This document shows positions 43,159 to 52,180 of a DNA stretch of 64,000 bases, piece by piece. The notes beneath the pieces are model-generated. The model worked only from the letters and a program-made list of their open reading frames with translations. It ran no database searches and was not told where the DNA came from. Made by a program: the position numbers and the translations under genes. Origin of the DNA: GCA-2708415 sp964353185 (GTDB taxonomy: Bacteria > Pseudomonadota > Alphaproteobacteria > Micavibrionales > Micavibrionaceae); NCBI GenBank assembly GCA_964353185.1, contig CAYGUV010000001.1:186001-250000 (forward strand), in the 5' to 3' direction. Each line of letters opens with the position of its first letter. Positions within the stretch are counted from its first letter, which is position 1.

Positions 43159-44532
43159 ATGGATAGATTAGCCGATAAAGCGCTTGCCGCTGTAACCCCG
43201 TTATATGATTTTGAAGTATATGGCCAAGTGACCAAAATTTTGGGTCTTTTGGTTGAAATTGCAGGCTTTGGCGAGGCTTTAACTGTTGGTGCGCATGTCC
43301 ATTTACGGCCAAAGCGCGGCAAGGACGTTCCCTGCGAAGTTATTGGTTTTAAAGACGAAAAAGCACTTCTGATGCCTTTTGGCACGTTGGAAGGGATTGG
43401 GTTAGGGTGCAAAGCAATCATCCAACAAACCACACCATCGATAAAACCTGATAATCGTTGGCTAGGGCGCGTAATTAATGCCTTGGGCGAGCCGATTGAT
43501 GGTAAAGGCCCCATTATGCAAGGAAGCGAGGCAATTCCGTTAAGAAATACGCCACCACCACCCCATTCAAGACAGCGTATCGGCGATAAACTCGACTTGG
43601 GTGTGCGCACGGTGAATACGTTTTTATCCACCTGTAATGGCCAACGAATGGGGATTTTCTCTGGATCTGGTGTTGGTAAATCGGTCGTTTTATCAATGAT
43701 GGCACGCTACACTGAGGCGGATGTGTCTGTGATCGGTCTAATTGGGGAACGTGGCCGTGAGGTGCAAGAATTCTTACAAGATGATTTGGGTGAATTGGGA
43801 TTGGCGCGCTCTGTCGTTATTGTTGCAACAGGGGACGAACCTGCATTAATGCGCCGTCAGGCCGCCTATGTCACCATGGCCACGGCAGAGTATTTTAGGG
43901 GCAAGGGCAAAAAAGTTTTATGCATGATGGATTCCATTACGCGTTTCGCCATGGCGCAGCGCGAAATTGGCCTATCTGCGGGGGAGCCCCCAACATCCAA
44001 AGGATATCCACCCACTACCTTTAGCGAATTACCCAGATTGCTGGAGCGCGCAGGGCCAGGCGCACCGGGCGAAGGCTCAATTACTGGCATTTTCTCTGTC
44101 TTGGTAGAAGGGGACGACCATAACGAGCCGATATCAGATTCAGTACGCGGAATTATTGATGGGCATATTGTAATGGAAAGAAAAATTGCTGATCGCGGCC
44201 GTTACCCCGCGATAAATATTCTTAAATCAGTCTCCCGTATGATGCCTGGTTGCTTAACAGACCAGCAACATATCTTAGTCAAAAAAGCCAAAAAATTGAT
44301 TAGCCGCTACGAAGATATGGAAGAACTTATTAAATTAGGGGCATATCGACGCGGCAGCGACCCAGAGGTTGATGAAGCTATTTTACGTTACCCACATTTG
44401 GAAGATTTCCTTGGTCAAGATAAAGAAGAATCAACCAGTATTGAGGAAAGCTTTGCCATGCTCGCCAGTTGTCTTGGTTTGCCGTATGAAAAACAAGAAA
44501 ATATTGCCTTTGAAGATAAAGGAAATTCTTAA
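43159..44532 (+). CDS. fliI: Flagellum-specific ATPase FliI
   Basis: 457 residues, an F1-beta-like ATPase that energises the flagellar type III export apparatus. Walker A GSGVGKS lies at about 169-175; VIGLIGERGREVQEF, the DSITRFAMAQREI and the Walker B-type LCMMDSITR segment are conserved, as is GEPPTSKGYPPTTFSELPRLLERAG. It begins next to the ctrA promoter and its stop overlaps the fliJ start by one base (TAATG), so translation is coupled. Confidence 0.95.
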   Translation: MDRLADKALAAVTPLYDFEVYGQVTKILGLLVEIAGFGEALTVGAHVHLRPKRGKDVPCEVIGFKDEKALLMPFGTLEGIGLGCKAIIQQTTPSIKPDNRWLGRVINALGEPIDGKGPIMQGSEAIPLRNTPPPPHSRQRIGDKLDLGVRTVNTFLSTCNGQRMGIFSGSGVGKSVVLSMMARYTEADVSVIGLIGERGREVQEFLQDDLGELGLARSVVIVATGDEPALMRRQAAYVTMATAEYFRGKGKKVLCMMDSITRFAMAQREIGLSAGEPPTSKGYPPTTFSELPRLLERAGPGAPGEGSITGIFSVLVEGDDHNEPISDSVRGIIDGHIVMERKIADRGRYPAINILKSVSRMMPGCLTDQQHILVKKAKKLISRYEDMEELIKLGAYRRGSDPEVDEAILRYPHLEDFLGQDKEESTSIEESFAMLASCLGLPYEKQENIAFEDKGNS

Positions 44533-44957
44533 TGGCGGATCTAGAAGCACTTATAAGATTGCGTCGACATACTGTCGAAGAAAAGCAAAAAGTGTTGGCG
44601 GATATTTATCGTGAAGTCGAAATTTACGAAGGTCAAAAACTTGAATTAAAAGAAAGATTAGACCGCGAACGCGCCGCCTTAGATGAAAATCTAAATCTCG
44701 AAACACGCGAATTTTACGGACGTTTTAAAGGCGTTATTATTGAAAAAATAGATAAAATTACTGTGAAGTTAAAGGCACTTGAATCGCGTTTGAATTTAGC
44801 GCAAGAGGAGGTTCGCACTGCCTTTGCGAATATGAAACGTGTTGAAATTGTTAATGACCGCCGCAGTGAAGAGGAAAGGCGTGCCTTAATCGCCAAAGAA
44901 GCGGCCGAGCTTGACGATATTGGAATTGAAGGATTTAGAAGGAAAGAAGAGTTTTAA
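44532..44957 (+). CDS. fliJ: Flagellar export chaperone FliJ
   Basis: 141 residues, highly charged and almost entirely predicted coiled coil (heptad-like LRRHTVEEKQKVLADIYREVEIYEGQKLELKERLDRERAAL, in pieces). FliJ couples FliI to the export gate and handles chaperone release. Assignment rests on size, composition and the direct overlap with fliI. Its stop shares TTAA (44954-44957) with the convergent fliK-like gene. Confidence 0.82.
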   Translation: MADLEALIRLRRHTVEEKQKVLADIYREVEIYEGQKLELKERLDRERAALDENLNLETREFYGRFKGVIIEKIDKITVKLKALESRLNLAQEEVRTAFANMKRVEIVNDRRSEEERRALIAKEAAELDDIGIEGFRRKEEF

Positions 44958-47143
44958 GCATCCGCGCCGAATTGTTTTTCATTTTCTAAAACATGTACCC
45001 ATTTATCTGTGCTGCCTTGAAAGGTTAGATCCCCTGTCAATGATGTTTGGTCGAGCGCGCCTGAATAGGCTTGGCGCATGGTCTGTTGCATTGGCTGGCT
45101 AAAGGCGTTTTCGGTTCTCACAACCAAATCAAGTCGCTGGTCTTTTAAAAATCCATCCAGTTGCACTTTGCCCATGCGGGTTAAGGATAAATCAAAAACA
45201 AATCGGGTTTGACCATTTTTATTATCATTTTGGTTGTCTTGCTGGTTTTGATTTTCACGACGTGTGTAAAGGGTAATGCGTTGGATTTCCCCCTCCCAAA
45301 ACATGGGGAGCGGTACGGCCCGCCATTCAGAAGAAGTTGCCATTTCAGGCGCGGCGCGTGCGCCCGCATCACCACCCAAAGTTAAGCGAGAGAGGAGGTT
45401 TTCTTTTCCCAAACGTTGTAGCATGTCAATTTTCTTATCCCCTAAAAAACCATTCATATCACCCGTTTTAACAGCAGCAATAAACATCATTGCGGCCGCG
45501 CCCATTTGACTAGGGTTTGAAGCTGAAGGGAGCGAGCGCCCAAGCGATGCGGCGGCTTGTGGGCTGATTTGTAAAAGGCTGTTATATAGCTCGTCCAATG
45601 CGGGCCATTGAAACCCTTGAAGGAGTGGATTTGTTGATTGTGGCTGTAATGCCAATGGTGATAACGCTTGGCCTGCTTTGGGTATGATTTGTAATTGAGA
45701 GCCTAAGACCAAATTATTGGTACGATACTGCAAGATGAAACTTTGTGGAAGGGTCGCCCCTGGTAATTTTGCGGTGATTAAAGGCAACCCTTGGGAGGTG
45801 AATCCTGTTACTTGCGCAGTAATTGCTGTTGCAGGGGTGTTGGCCAATATAGAGGGCGATACAAATTGCGTTGCCGCAGGAATCGTTTGGGCGATTGGGG
45901 CCGTGTTGTTTCCTGTGTTCCCCGCATTCACTGTATTTGGCGCAGTGATATTGGTCGCTGGTGGTACAATTTTCACTATTTGAATATCCAGTTGCGGCGT
46001 ATTTTGAACTGTAACAACATTGGGAGTTGCGGGATTGAAAGTTATTGGTTGCAAGGACGTCGTCACAACAGGTTGCGGTGCATTGGCCGCAATATTTTGC
46101 GCGGCATTCAGATTTATTGAGGAAATATTTTGCAAGGCTGCGTTCACTTGGGTTGCATTTAAAATTTGAGTTGTGTTTATAATTTGCGACGATGAAATTT
46201 GGGTTGGCAAATTCGATTGAATAACTTGCTGTGATGATGCGGAAGGCGATGCGCCTGATGAAGGCACAGCTAAAAGTGAATTTGTTATTATTTGTGAGGG
46301 GTTTAGCGCGTTATTTGATGATGCTGATAAAGCAGGAGGCTGTGTAGAAACAGATGGGGTAAAAAATGTTAATCCATTGCTGTTTAAAATTGGCGTAGCT
46401 GTTTGGGGTAAAGGCGTCACATTCTGAGTCGTTTGTGTTGCGATGCTTTGCGCTAAATTTGGGGGGGCGCTTAAAACCCTTACCACATCGTTGGGTTTTA
46501 AGGCTTGGGCGATATCGGGTAAATTTTTAATGGCTTGCGCAGCCAGCTGTTTGGCGACTTCTTGTGGGATATTTTGCGTTAATCGCGTTGTGGTTTGGTC
46601 TAATATCTCTTTGCCAAAATATTGATTTGGCTGTGTTATTTGCTGTCCTTCAGTTTGTTTGTTCGAAATTACAGGGGGGGGTGTTCCTGTGATTTTTTGA
46701 GTAATTTTTTCGATAACTTTTTGAGTTAAAGTCGGGGGTGGTTGGGGGGCTGGTGTGTTTGGTTGATTACGGATTGTGATATTTTCAGTTTTAGGAGCGC
46801 GGTCTATCGTGGGCCCAGCGTTATTTTCAGGAATTTTAATGATGGGTTGTGGGGCGACGCGCGCTTGACGTGGGGGATTACCAGCGGGAAGCTCAACCGT
46901 TAGTCTTTGCCCTGTCTCCAATCCTTTATTGCTAACTTTGACGTCAACATCGCCTTGCGGTGTTTGAATACGCGCCGTATTGGTTTTGTTATCAATATTT
47001 GTAATTTGTCCTTCTAATCTAAGGGCTTTGGCGTTATTGGCCAATGATTCTGGTAGCTTTATGATTTGAACTAACTGCACAGCATTATTGTTGCCGCCAC
47101 GGTTTCCAATCGTTAATCCAACCTTACCAAACCCGTTATTCAT
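44954..47143 (-). CDS. fliK: FliK-like flagellar hook-length control protein
   Basis: 729 residues. The middle (about 100-460) is low-complexity, rich in Pro, Gln, Asn, Thr and Ala, which is typical of the ruler region; the C-terminal 200 residues have the Flg_hook fold with TRFVFDLSLTRMGKVQLDGFLKDQRLDLVVRTEN (substrate-switch domain) near 640-675. It measures hook length and switches export specificity. Its C-terminus is short and acidic. It is last in the leftward group flhF-flhG-(membrane gene)-fliK and overlaps fliJ by 4 bases. Confidence 0.82.
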   Translation of the reverse strand: MNNGFGKVGLTIGNRGGNNNAVQLVQIIKLPESLANNAKALRLEGQITNIDNKTNTARIQTPQGDVDVKVSNKGLETGQRLTVELPAGNPPRQARVAPQPIIKIPENNAGPTIDRAPKTENITIRNQPNTPAPQPPPTLTQKVIEKITQKITGTPPPVISNKQTEGQQITQPNQYFGKEILDQTTTRLTQNIPQEVAKQLAAQAIKNLPDIAQALKPNDVVRVLSAPPNLAQSIATQTTQNVTPLPQTATPILNSNGLTFFTPSVSTQPPALSASSNNALNPSQIITNSLLAVPSSGASPSASSQQVIQSNLPTQISSSQIINTTQILNATQVNAALQNISSINLNAAQNIAANAPQPVVTTSLQPITFNPATPNVVTVQNTPQLDIQIVKIVPPATNITAPNTVNAGNTGNNTAPIAQTIPAATQFVSPSILANTPATAITAQVTGFTSQGLPLITAKLPGATLPQSFILQYRTNNLVLGSQLQIIPKAGQALSPLALQPQSTNPLLQGFQWPALDELYNSLLQISPQAAASLGRSLPSASNPSQMGAAAMMFIAAVKTGDMNGFLGDKKIDMLQRLGKENLLSRLTLGGDAGARAAPEMATSSEWRAVPLPMFWEGEIQRITLYTRRENQNQQDNQNDNKNGQTRFVFDLSLTRMGKVQLDGFLKDQRLDLVVRTENAFSQPMQQTMRQAYSGALDQTSLTGDLTFQGSTDKWVHVLENEKQFGADA

Positions 47144-47196
47144 GCTTTTTTATTCCAATAACTCATAGAACTAGTATCGCATAAATAGGTGGAAAT

Positions 47197-47760
47197 TTAA
47201 TTAAAAATCTTTTTTTGAAAATTACGGTCAGTGAGGGCAAAGAAGATATGCCCTGTAAACCAGAAAATGGAAACAAATAGTAATGTCGAATCTTGGCTCA
47301 CGAAAGCATTGTACATTATTGGTGGAGCGCTAAACATAAAGAGGGTTGCTGCGCATGCTACTGGGTATAGGCCAAATATTGTCTTCTTACTATTTATACG
47401 GTTGCCCTGCAACATTAAGATATTAGCAATGTAGATGCTCATTAAACCCAAGGCATGAGCAAAAAAAGCTTCTTGTGTATAGCCGCTCATTAATAAACAT
47501 GTCGTTGCGATCAGGTTTAAGACAGCGCTAAATATAATAGCACCATGAGGGTATCGTTTAATGTTATAGGTGTTGATAGCCACAATAACCCATAGTAATC
47601 CAGCTATGCTTTGCCATGATGAAGGATCTAATGTTTGTATATTTTCCCAAGAGGGTATTAAAGGATGGCCTTCTATCAAACTTTGAAATGTTAGTGTACC
47701 ATTTGCAATTAAATATGATGTCGCTGCAATCGCTTCAAATGGCCAATTCCGAAACGTCAT
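47197..47760 (-). CDS. Hypothetical membrane protein in the flagellar operon
   Basis: 187 residues with five to six hydrophobic segments (near 8-25, 50-68, 77-93, 98-120, 130-150 and 160-178). I do not recognise a family. The C-terminus is basic (TDRNFQKKIFN). It overlaps flhG by one base at its start and is 53 bases before the fliK-like gene, so it belongs to the same operon as flhF-flhG-fliK. Confidence 0.6.
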   Translation of the reverse strand: MTFRNWPFEAIAATSYLIANGTLTFQSLIEGHPLIPSWENIQTLDPSSWQSIAGLLWVIVAINTYNIKRYPHGAIIFSAVLNLIATTCLLMSGYTQEAFFAHALGLMSIYIANILMLQGNRINSKKTIFGLYPVACAATLFMFSAPPIMYNAFVSQDSTLLFVSIFWFTGHIFFALTDRNFQKKIFN

Positions 47761-48620
47761 TAACCGTTTGCCGAGGCTATTTTGCGCTTGCGTTCGGATA
47801 AATCGCGAATGACGACTTTGGCGATTTGTTCAACATCTTCGGCTGCGTCACTGTTGGGGGAGCGCGTCAGGATAGGGGATTGATGGCGAATGGTTTCGCG
47901 CACTTTTTTATCGTAATGCACCATGCCAATTAAAGGTGGTTTTAGCCGCAAGAAATTCTCACAGGCCTTAAGCAGGGTTTTATATGTTTTTTGGCCTTCG
48001 GCTGTATTGGTTGCCTGATTAATAACAACACCAACATTTTTGGACATGCCAACGGCACTACCCAATTTTATGAATGCATAAGCATCGGTAAGGGATGTTG
48101 GCTCATCCGTTGTGACCAATAACGTCCGTGTCGCCGAAGCTGACAGCATACGAACGGTACGATCCACACCTGCGCCTAAATCAAGTAAGACGATGTCATA
48201 TTGATCGGCAACATCAAGGAGTTGATCACGAAGCATTGTTAATCGTTGAGAGGGAAGAGCGGATAAAGAAGCCTGCCCCGAACGACCCGCAACAATATCA
48301 AAACCACCTTCTTCGTAAGGCTGAATGACTTTATCAAGGCTGAGGCGTCCGCGAATAACATCGTTTAAGTCACGCTTTGGCATAAGACCTAATTGAACAT
48401 CAATATTTGCAAGGCCTAAATCGCCATCAAAAAGTAAAACTTTTTTACCGGATTTGGCCAAAGCATGGGCAAGGGTAATGGAAAACCAAGTCTTTCCAAC
48501 ACCGCCCTTACCACTGGCAATGGCAATAACGTTATCCGCACGGCGAATTTGGGGCGTACCATTTTTAATGGCATCCTTTTGTTTTTCTTCGTCTGATAAA
48601 TTTTTAGCGGCTTCTGACAT
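47760..48620 (-). CDS. flhG: Flagellar number regulator, MinD-like ATPase FlhG
   Basis: 286 residues. A deviant Walker A KGGVGKT at 38-44, FDGDLGLANIDVQLGL and LLDLGAGVDRTVRML identify the MinD/FlhG branch of ParA ATPases. It restricts the number of flagella and antagonises FlhF. A lysine-rich N-terminal helix precedes the ATPase, as in FlhG. It follows flhF by two bases. Confidence 0.88.
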   Translation of the reverse strand: MSEAAKNLSDEEKQKDAIKNGTPQIRRADNVIAIASGKGGVGKTWFSITLAHALAKSGKKVLLFDGDLGLANIDVQLGLMPKRDLNDVIRGRLSLDKVIQPYEEGGFDIVAGRSGQASLSALPSQRLTMLRDQLLDVADQYDIVLLDLGAGVDRTVRMLSASATRTLLVTTDEPTSLTDAYAFIKLGSAVGMSKNVGVVINQATNTAEGQKTYKTLLKACENFLRLKPPLIGMVHYDKKVRETIRHQSPILTRSPNSDAAEDVEQIAKVVIRDLSERKRKIASANG

Positions 48621-48622
48621 AT

Positions 48623-49636
48623 CTACCCTGCGTTCTTCGACTTAAGCATATTCGCTGTATTTGCCCTTGGCATCAAGAGCTGAGTTAATCTTTTTGAAGT
48701 TAGTTGGGATAACCCGTCTGCAACCTTTGGTGTTGCACTGACTTCGGCAAAGGAAAGACCGCCTGCATAAGCCGCACAAAGAAGGCTGCCAAGGCGGCGG
48801 GCAACATCAACACGTGTTGGTAATAATTTTTGGGCACCAATGGTTGCAAAGATTTGCGCCATTTCGCCGGCTTCGTCTGCTTGCATGCCTGCGGGTAAAA
48901 CCAAAACGGGACATATTTCACCTGCGCCAATTAAACGGGCGAGGGACTTTACACTTGTAGTATCAAACGGGTTTGTACCCGCGGTATCGATGATAATCTG
49001 ATCGCAATCGCCGACCTTTAATAAGGCTTCTTTTAATGCGGTTGTGTGTTGTGCAATCAGAAGGTCAATATCCATCATAGATGTAAATGCCTCCAGCTGT
49101 TCACGGCCACCGGCACGCTCAATATCAGTTGTAATAACGGAAACTTTCATCCCATTCATGGCGGAACGCGCAGCAAGCTTCGCCGCGGCTAATGTTTTAC
49201 CACTGGCGGGTGGGCCAATCATCATAATGGGGGTTTTGGATGGTTTTGTTGGTAGGGGCTCAAACTTAAAAATTGATTCCATCGCTGCCAAAATTGCGCT
49301 GCGGGAATCGGCCATGTCCATAACGGCGGCGCAGGAAACAACTTGATCTAAAATTTCATCGGGAACGCCATGTTGTAACATTGTTTCGGTGATTTCTTCG
49401 ACAACAACGGCTTCATTATCGTCGTCTTCATACATCCAATCGGCGGAGGCTTGATCAGTGGATTCATCTTTACGCAGGGCATCTTCGTCCATGGCGGCGG
49501 TCAAATGTACCATCGCGCCGCCAACTGCGTTTTTCTCTTCGCGTGTGGCAATAATAATAGCGTCTTCACCCAATGTTTCACGAACCATTTTCATGGCCTC
49601 TGTCATTGTTTTTGCTGTGAACGACTTTAGTCGCAT
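48623..49636 (-). CDS. flhF: Flagellar positioning GTPase FlhF, divergent
   Basis: 337 residues. FlhF is an SRP-type GTPase that places the flagellum at the pole. The N-terminal MRLKSFTAKTMTEAMKMVRETLGEDAIIIATRE is diagnostic of the family. The GTPase motifs deviate: P-loop GPPASGKT (141-148; usually GPTGVGKT), G3 DTAGT (217-221; usually DTAGR) and TRVD at 274-277 in place of TKLD. It may bind nucleotide differently. It precedes flhG by two bases. Confidence 0.88.
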   Translation of the reverse strand: MRLKSFTAKTMTEAMKMVRETLGEDAIIIATREEKNAVGGAMVHLTAAMDEDALRKDESTDQASADWMYEDDDNEAVVVEEITETMLQHGVPDEILDQVVSCAAVMDMADSRSAILAAMESIFKFEPLPTKPSKTPIMMIGPPASGKTLAAAKLAARSAMNGMKVSVITTDIERAGGREQLEAFTSMMDIDLLIAQHTTALKEALLKVGDCDQIIIDTAGTNPFDTTSVKSLARLIGAGEICPVLVLPAGMQADEAGEMAQIFATIGAQKLLPTRVDVARRLGSLLCAAYAGGLSFAEVSATPKVADGLSQLTSKRLTQLLMPRANTANMLKSKNAG

Positions 49637-49765
49637 TTGATATAACCCGATTCATACTTATTATTATACCGCGCATCGAATCGCGCGAATAGCTTATTAT
49701 CGCTTATTTACATAGGATATGTCTATCTTTTGGGGATAAGTTTCCTCACTAAGGGGGAAGAGTTC

Positions 49766-49855
49766 TTATTTACCACAACATTGGCAATCACAACCGCAAT
49801 TACATGTTGGTTTACAAGAACATTCCGCGCAGCATTTTGTACTTTTTTTTGTCAT
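49766..49855 (-). CDS. Tiny Cys-rich metallothionein-like protein
   Basis: 29 residues, too short for most annotation pipelines. Ten residues are Cys, at 8, 9, 12, 14, 18, 20, 22, 24, 26 and 27, arranged as CC, CxC and CxxC pairs; the rest are Lys, Thr, Asn, Gly, Asp, Gln and Pro. No aromatic or hydrophobic core is present. An excellent ribosome site AAGGAG (49863-49868) lies seven bases before the ATG, supporting translation. The composition fits a metal-thiolate cluster protein such as a metallothionein, but there is no recognisable family. It sits between flhA and flhF on the same strand, separated by over 60 bases from flhA and 129 from flhF. Confidence 0.7.
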   Translation of the reverse strand: MTKKSTKCCAECSCKPTCNCGCDCQCCGK

Positions 49856-49878
49856 GTCTAATCTCCTTATATATATAC

Positions 49879-49901
49879 ATTATAGCATATTCTAAATGCT
49901 A
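49879..49901 (-). promoter_or_regulatory. Promoter and operator-like dyad upstream of the Cys-rich gene
   Basis: A TATAAT hexamer on the minus strand (49879-49884) stands 24 bases before the start codon of the Cys-rich gene. It overlaps the perfect dyad TAGCAT-N7-ATGCTA (49883-49901). A dyad over a -10 box is where a repressor would bind, for example a metal sensor. No -35 box is clear. Confidence 0.5.
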
Positions 49902-49918
49902 TTTATATTTATAAATTT

Positions 49919-52069
49919 TTAAACCTGACCCAATGTCTTGATTTTTGCTTTGGGGTGAATTTCATTCTGGCTCATGACCATTGTTTGGGGGCGGAAACGC
50001 TCAATAACGGATCTAACATAAGGACGGATTTGTGGGCTGGTAAGCATGACGGGTGTTTCGCCTTCCTTGCCAAAATTATCGTAAATTTTACGCACGGCCG
50101 TGATGAAATCTTGTAGTTGTGTTGGCGCCATGGCCAATTGCTTTTCCTCACCATCCATGCCGATTAGTGAATCAGTAAAGGCTTGCTCCCATTCGGGGGA
50201 GAGGGTGATAAGCGGAACAAAGCCATTGACGTTTGTGTTTTGATCACAAATTTGACGCGCCAAGCGGGAGCGAACATGTTCTGTAATGAACGCAATATTT
50301 TTTGTGTAGATGGATGCTTCGGCAATGCCTTCAAGAATAGTGGGTAGGTCACGGACCGATACGCGCTCGGACACAAGGTTTTGTAAAAGACGTTGCAAAC
50401 CACCCACTGTAATTTGACCAGGAATAACATCGCCAACTAACTTCTGATATTCTGGCGGAAGTTCGTCCAACAATTTTTGTGTTTCTGCATAGGACAACAG
50501 ATCAGACATGTTGTCTTTCACAATTTCTGTGATATGTGTGGTGATAACAGTTGGGGCATCAACCACGGTATAGCCCTTAAAGTGGGCTTCTTCGCGGTGT
50601 TGTTCATCGATCCACATGGCAGGCAAGCCAAATGTCGGCTCTGTCGTGCTTTCACCTGGTAATGTAATTGCCGCGCCAGTAGGGTCCATACACATGAGCA
50701 TGCCAGGGCGCACTTCGCCGCGGCCCGCTTCGATTTCTTTTATGCGAACGGTATAGGTATTGGCAGGTAATTGAAGGTTATCTTGAATACGAACCGCTGG
50801 AAGAACGTAGCCCATATCTTCGGCCAATTGACGGCGCAACCCTTTGATCTGATCGGTCACTTTGTTGGTGTCGTCTCCTTGGACAAGGGGCAGTAAGCCA
50901 TACCCCAATTCAAGACGAATAGTATCCATCGCTAATGCTTTTGAGATAGGTTCTTCCGCCACGGGGGCGTTGGCGCCGCCTGCTTTAGCAACAGTGGTTT
51001 CCATTTTTGTGCGCTCTTCAGCTTTGTTTTGAACATGAAATGCCCAAAAAGTTAACCCCGCTAATCCAAATCCTAAAAACGCGAAAGGCGCAAAAGGAAC
51101 ACCGGGAATTAAGGCAAGCATAATCATAAGCACAGCTGTTAAGGCCATGGCCTTGGGATGTTTTGTGAACTGGAATAAAAGCGCTTTATCAGCGGAGCCT
51201 TCAACCCCAGCTTTAGAAACCAATAAACCCGCACCGATTGAGATAATAAGCGCAGGGATCTGGCTGACGAGGCCATCACCAATTGTTAAGATTGTATATG
51301 TTTCCGCAGCTTCTGACATTGTCATGCCTTGTTGGGCGGTTCCAATAATGATACCGCCTACAATGTTGATGAAAACAATTAGTAATCCTGCTATCGCATC
51401 GCCGCGAACAAATTTTGCCGCACCATCCATGGCCCCAAAAAAGTTACTTTCTTGTTCAAGCTCTTTTCTTTTTGCTTTGGCTTCTTCTTCGGTCAAAAGG
51501 CCTGATGATAAATCAGAATCAATCGCCATTTGTTTACCAGGCATTGCGTCCAAGGTGAAACGTGCCGCCACTTCGGCGATACGGCCCGATCCCTTGGTAA
51601 TAACCACAAAGTTTACAATCACAAGAATGGCGAAAACAATACCGCCAACAACGTAACTTCCTTGAATAATTAATCCGCCAAATGCCTCAATAACGGCTCC
51701 CGCTGCCTCTTTACCTTCATGCCCTTCACCAAGGATAAGGCGCGTAGATGCAACATTAAGCCCCAGCCTTAACGAGGTTGTTATCAAAAGAACAGTCGGG
51801 AAAGTTGAAAATTCGAGTGGTTTTTGAATGGATAAAACCAGCATAAGAATAAAAACAGACAGCAAAATTGAAACGGATAATCCCATATCCAAAATCCATG
51901 TTGGGATAGGGATCAACATGAAAACAAGAATGGCAACAATACCCATCGCCAAAACAACATCACCACGTAAAATTCCCCCCATGGTAGAACGCGCCCCTGC
52001 AACACCCGCGTCACGGGCATTGGACATTCTGGTGGGGCCTACTGCGGTGGATTTTTTATTGTCAGCCAT
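49919..52069 (-). CDS. flhA: Flagellar export gate protein FlhA
   Basis: 716 residues. The N-terminal half (about 35-345) has eight hydrophobic segments, and the C-terminal half is the large cytoplasmic domain forming the nonameric export ring. Typical are GRIAEVAARFTLDAMPGKQMAIDSDL (the FHIPEP signature) and GLLPLVQGDDTNKVTDQIKGLRRQLAEDMGYVLPAVRIQDN. It starts 112 bases upstream of the divergent lipoprotein gene. It lies 63 bases upstream of the Cys-rich gene in sequence order. Confidence 0.95.
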   Translation of the reverse strand: MADNKKSTAVGPTRMSNARDAGVAGARSTMGGILRGDVVLAMGIVAILVFMLIPIPTWILDMGLSVSILLSVFILMLVLSIQKPLEFSTFPTVLLITTSLRLGLNVASTRLILGEGHEGKEAAGAVIEAFGGLIIQGSYVVGGIVFAILVIVNFVVITKGSGRIAEVAARFTLDAMPGKQMAIDSDLSSGLLTEEEAKAKRKELEQESNFFGAMDGAAKFVRGDAIAGLLIVFINIVGGIIIGTAQQGMTMSEAAETYTILTIGDGLVSQIPALIISIGAGLLVSKAGVEGSADKALLFQFTKHPKAMALTAVLMIMLALIPGVPFAPFAFLGFGLAGLTFWAFHVQNKAEERTKMETTVAKAGGANAPVAEEPISKALAMDTIRLELGYGLLPLVQGDDTNKVTDQIKGLRRQLAEDMGYVLPAVRIQDNLQLPANTYTVRIKEIEAGRGEVRPGMLMCMDPTGAAITLPGESTTEPTFGLPAMWIDEQHREEAHFKGYTVVDAPTVITTHITEIVKDNMSDLLSYAETQKLLDELPPEYQKLVGDVIPGQITVGGLQRLLQNLVSERVSVRDLPTILEGIAEASIYTKNIAFITEHVRSRLARQICDQNTNVNGFVPLITLSPEWEQAFTDSLIGMDGEEKQLAMAPTQLQDFITAVRKIYDNFGKEGETPVMLTSPQIRPYVRSVIERFRPQTMVMSQNEIHPKAKIKTLGQV

Positions 52070-52180
52070 AGTTTGGGGTTAATCTGTTGTATTTGTTATA
52101 TGAAAATAATGAAGATGGGGCGATTGCCCCAGTTAGTAAACTTTATTATAGTATTATTATAACATAAATCGGAGAAAATA

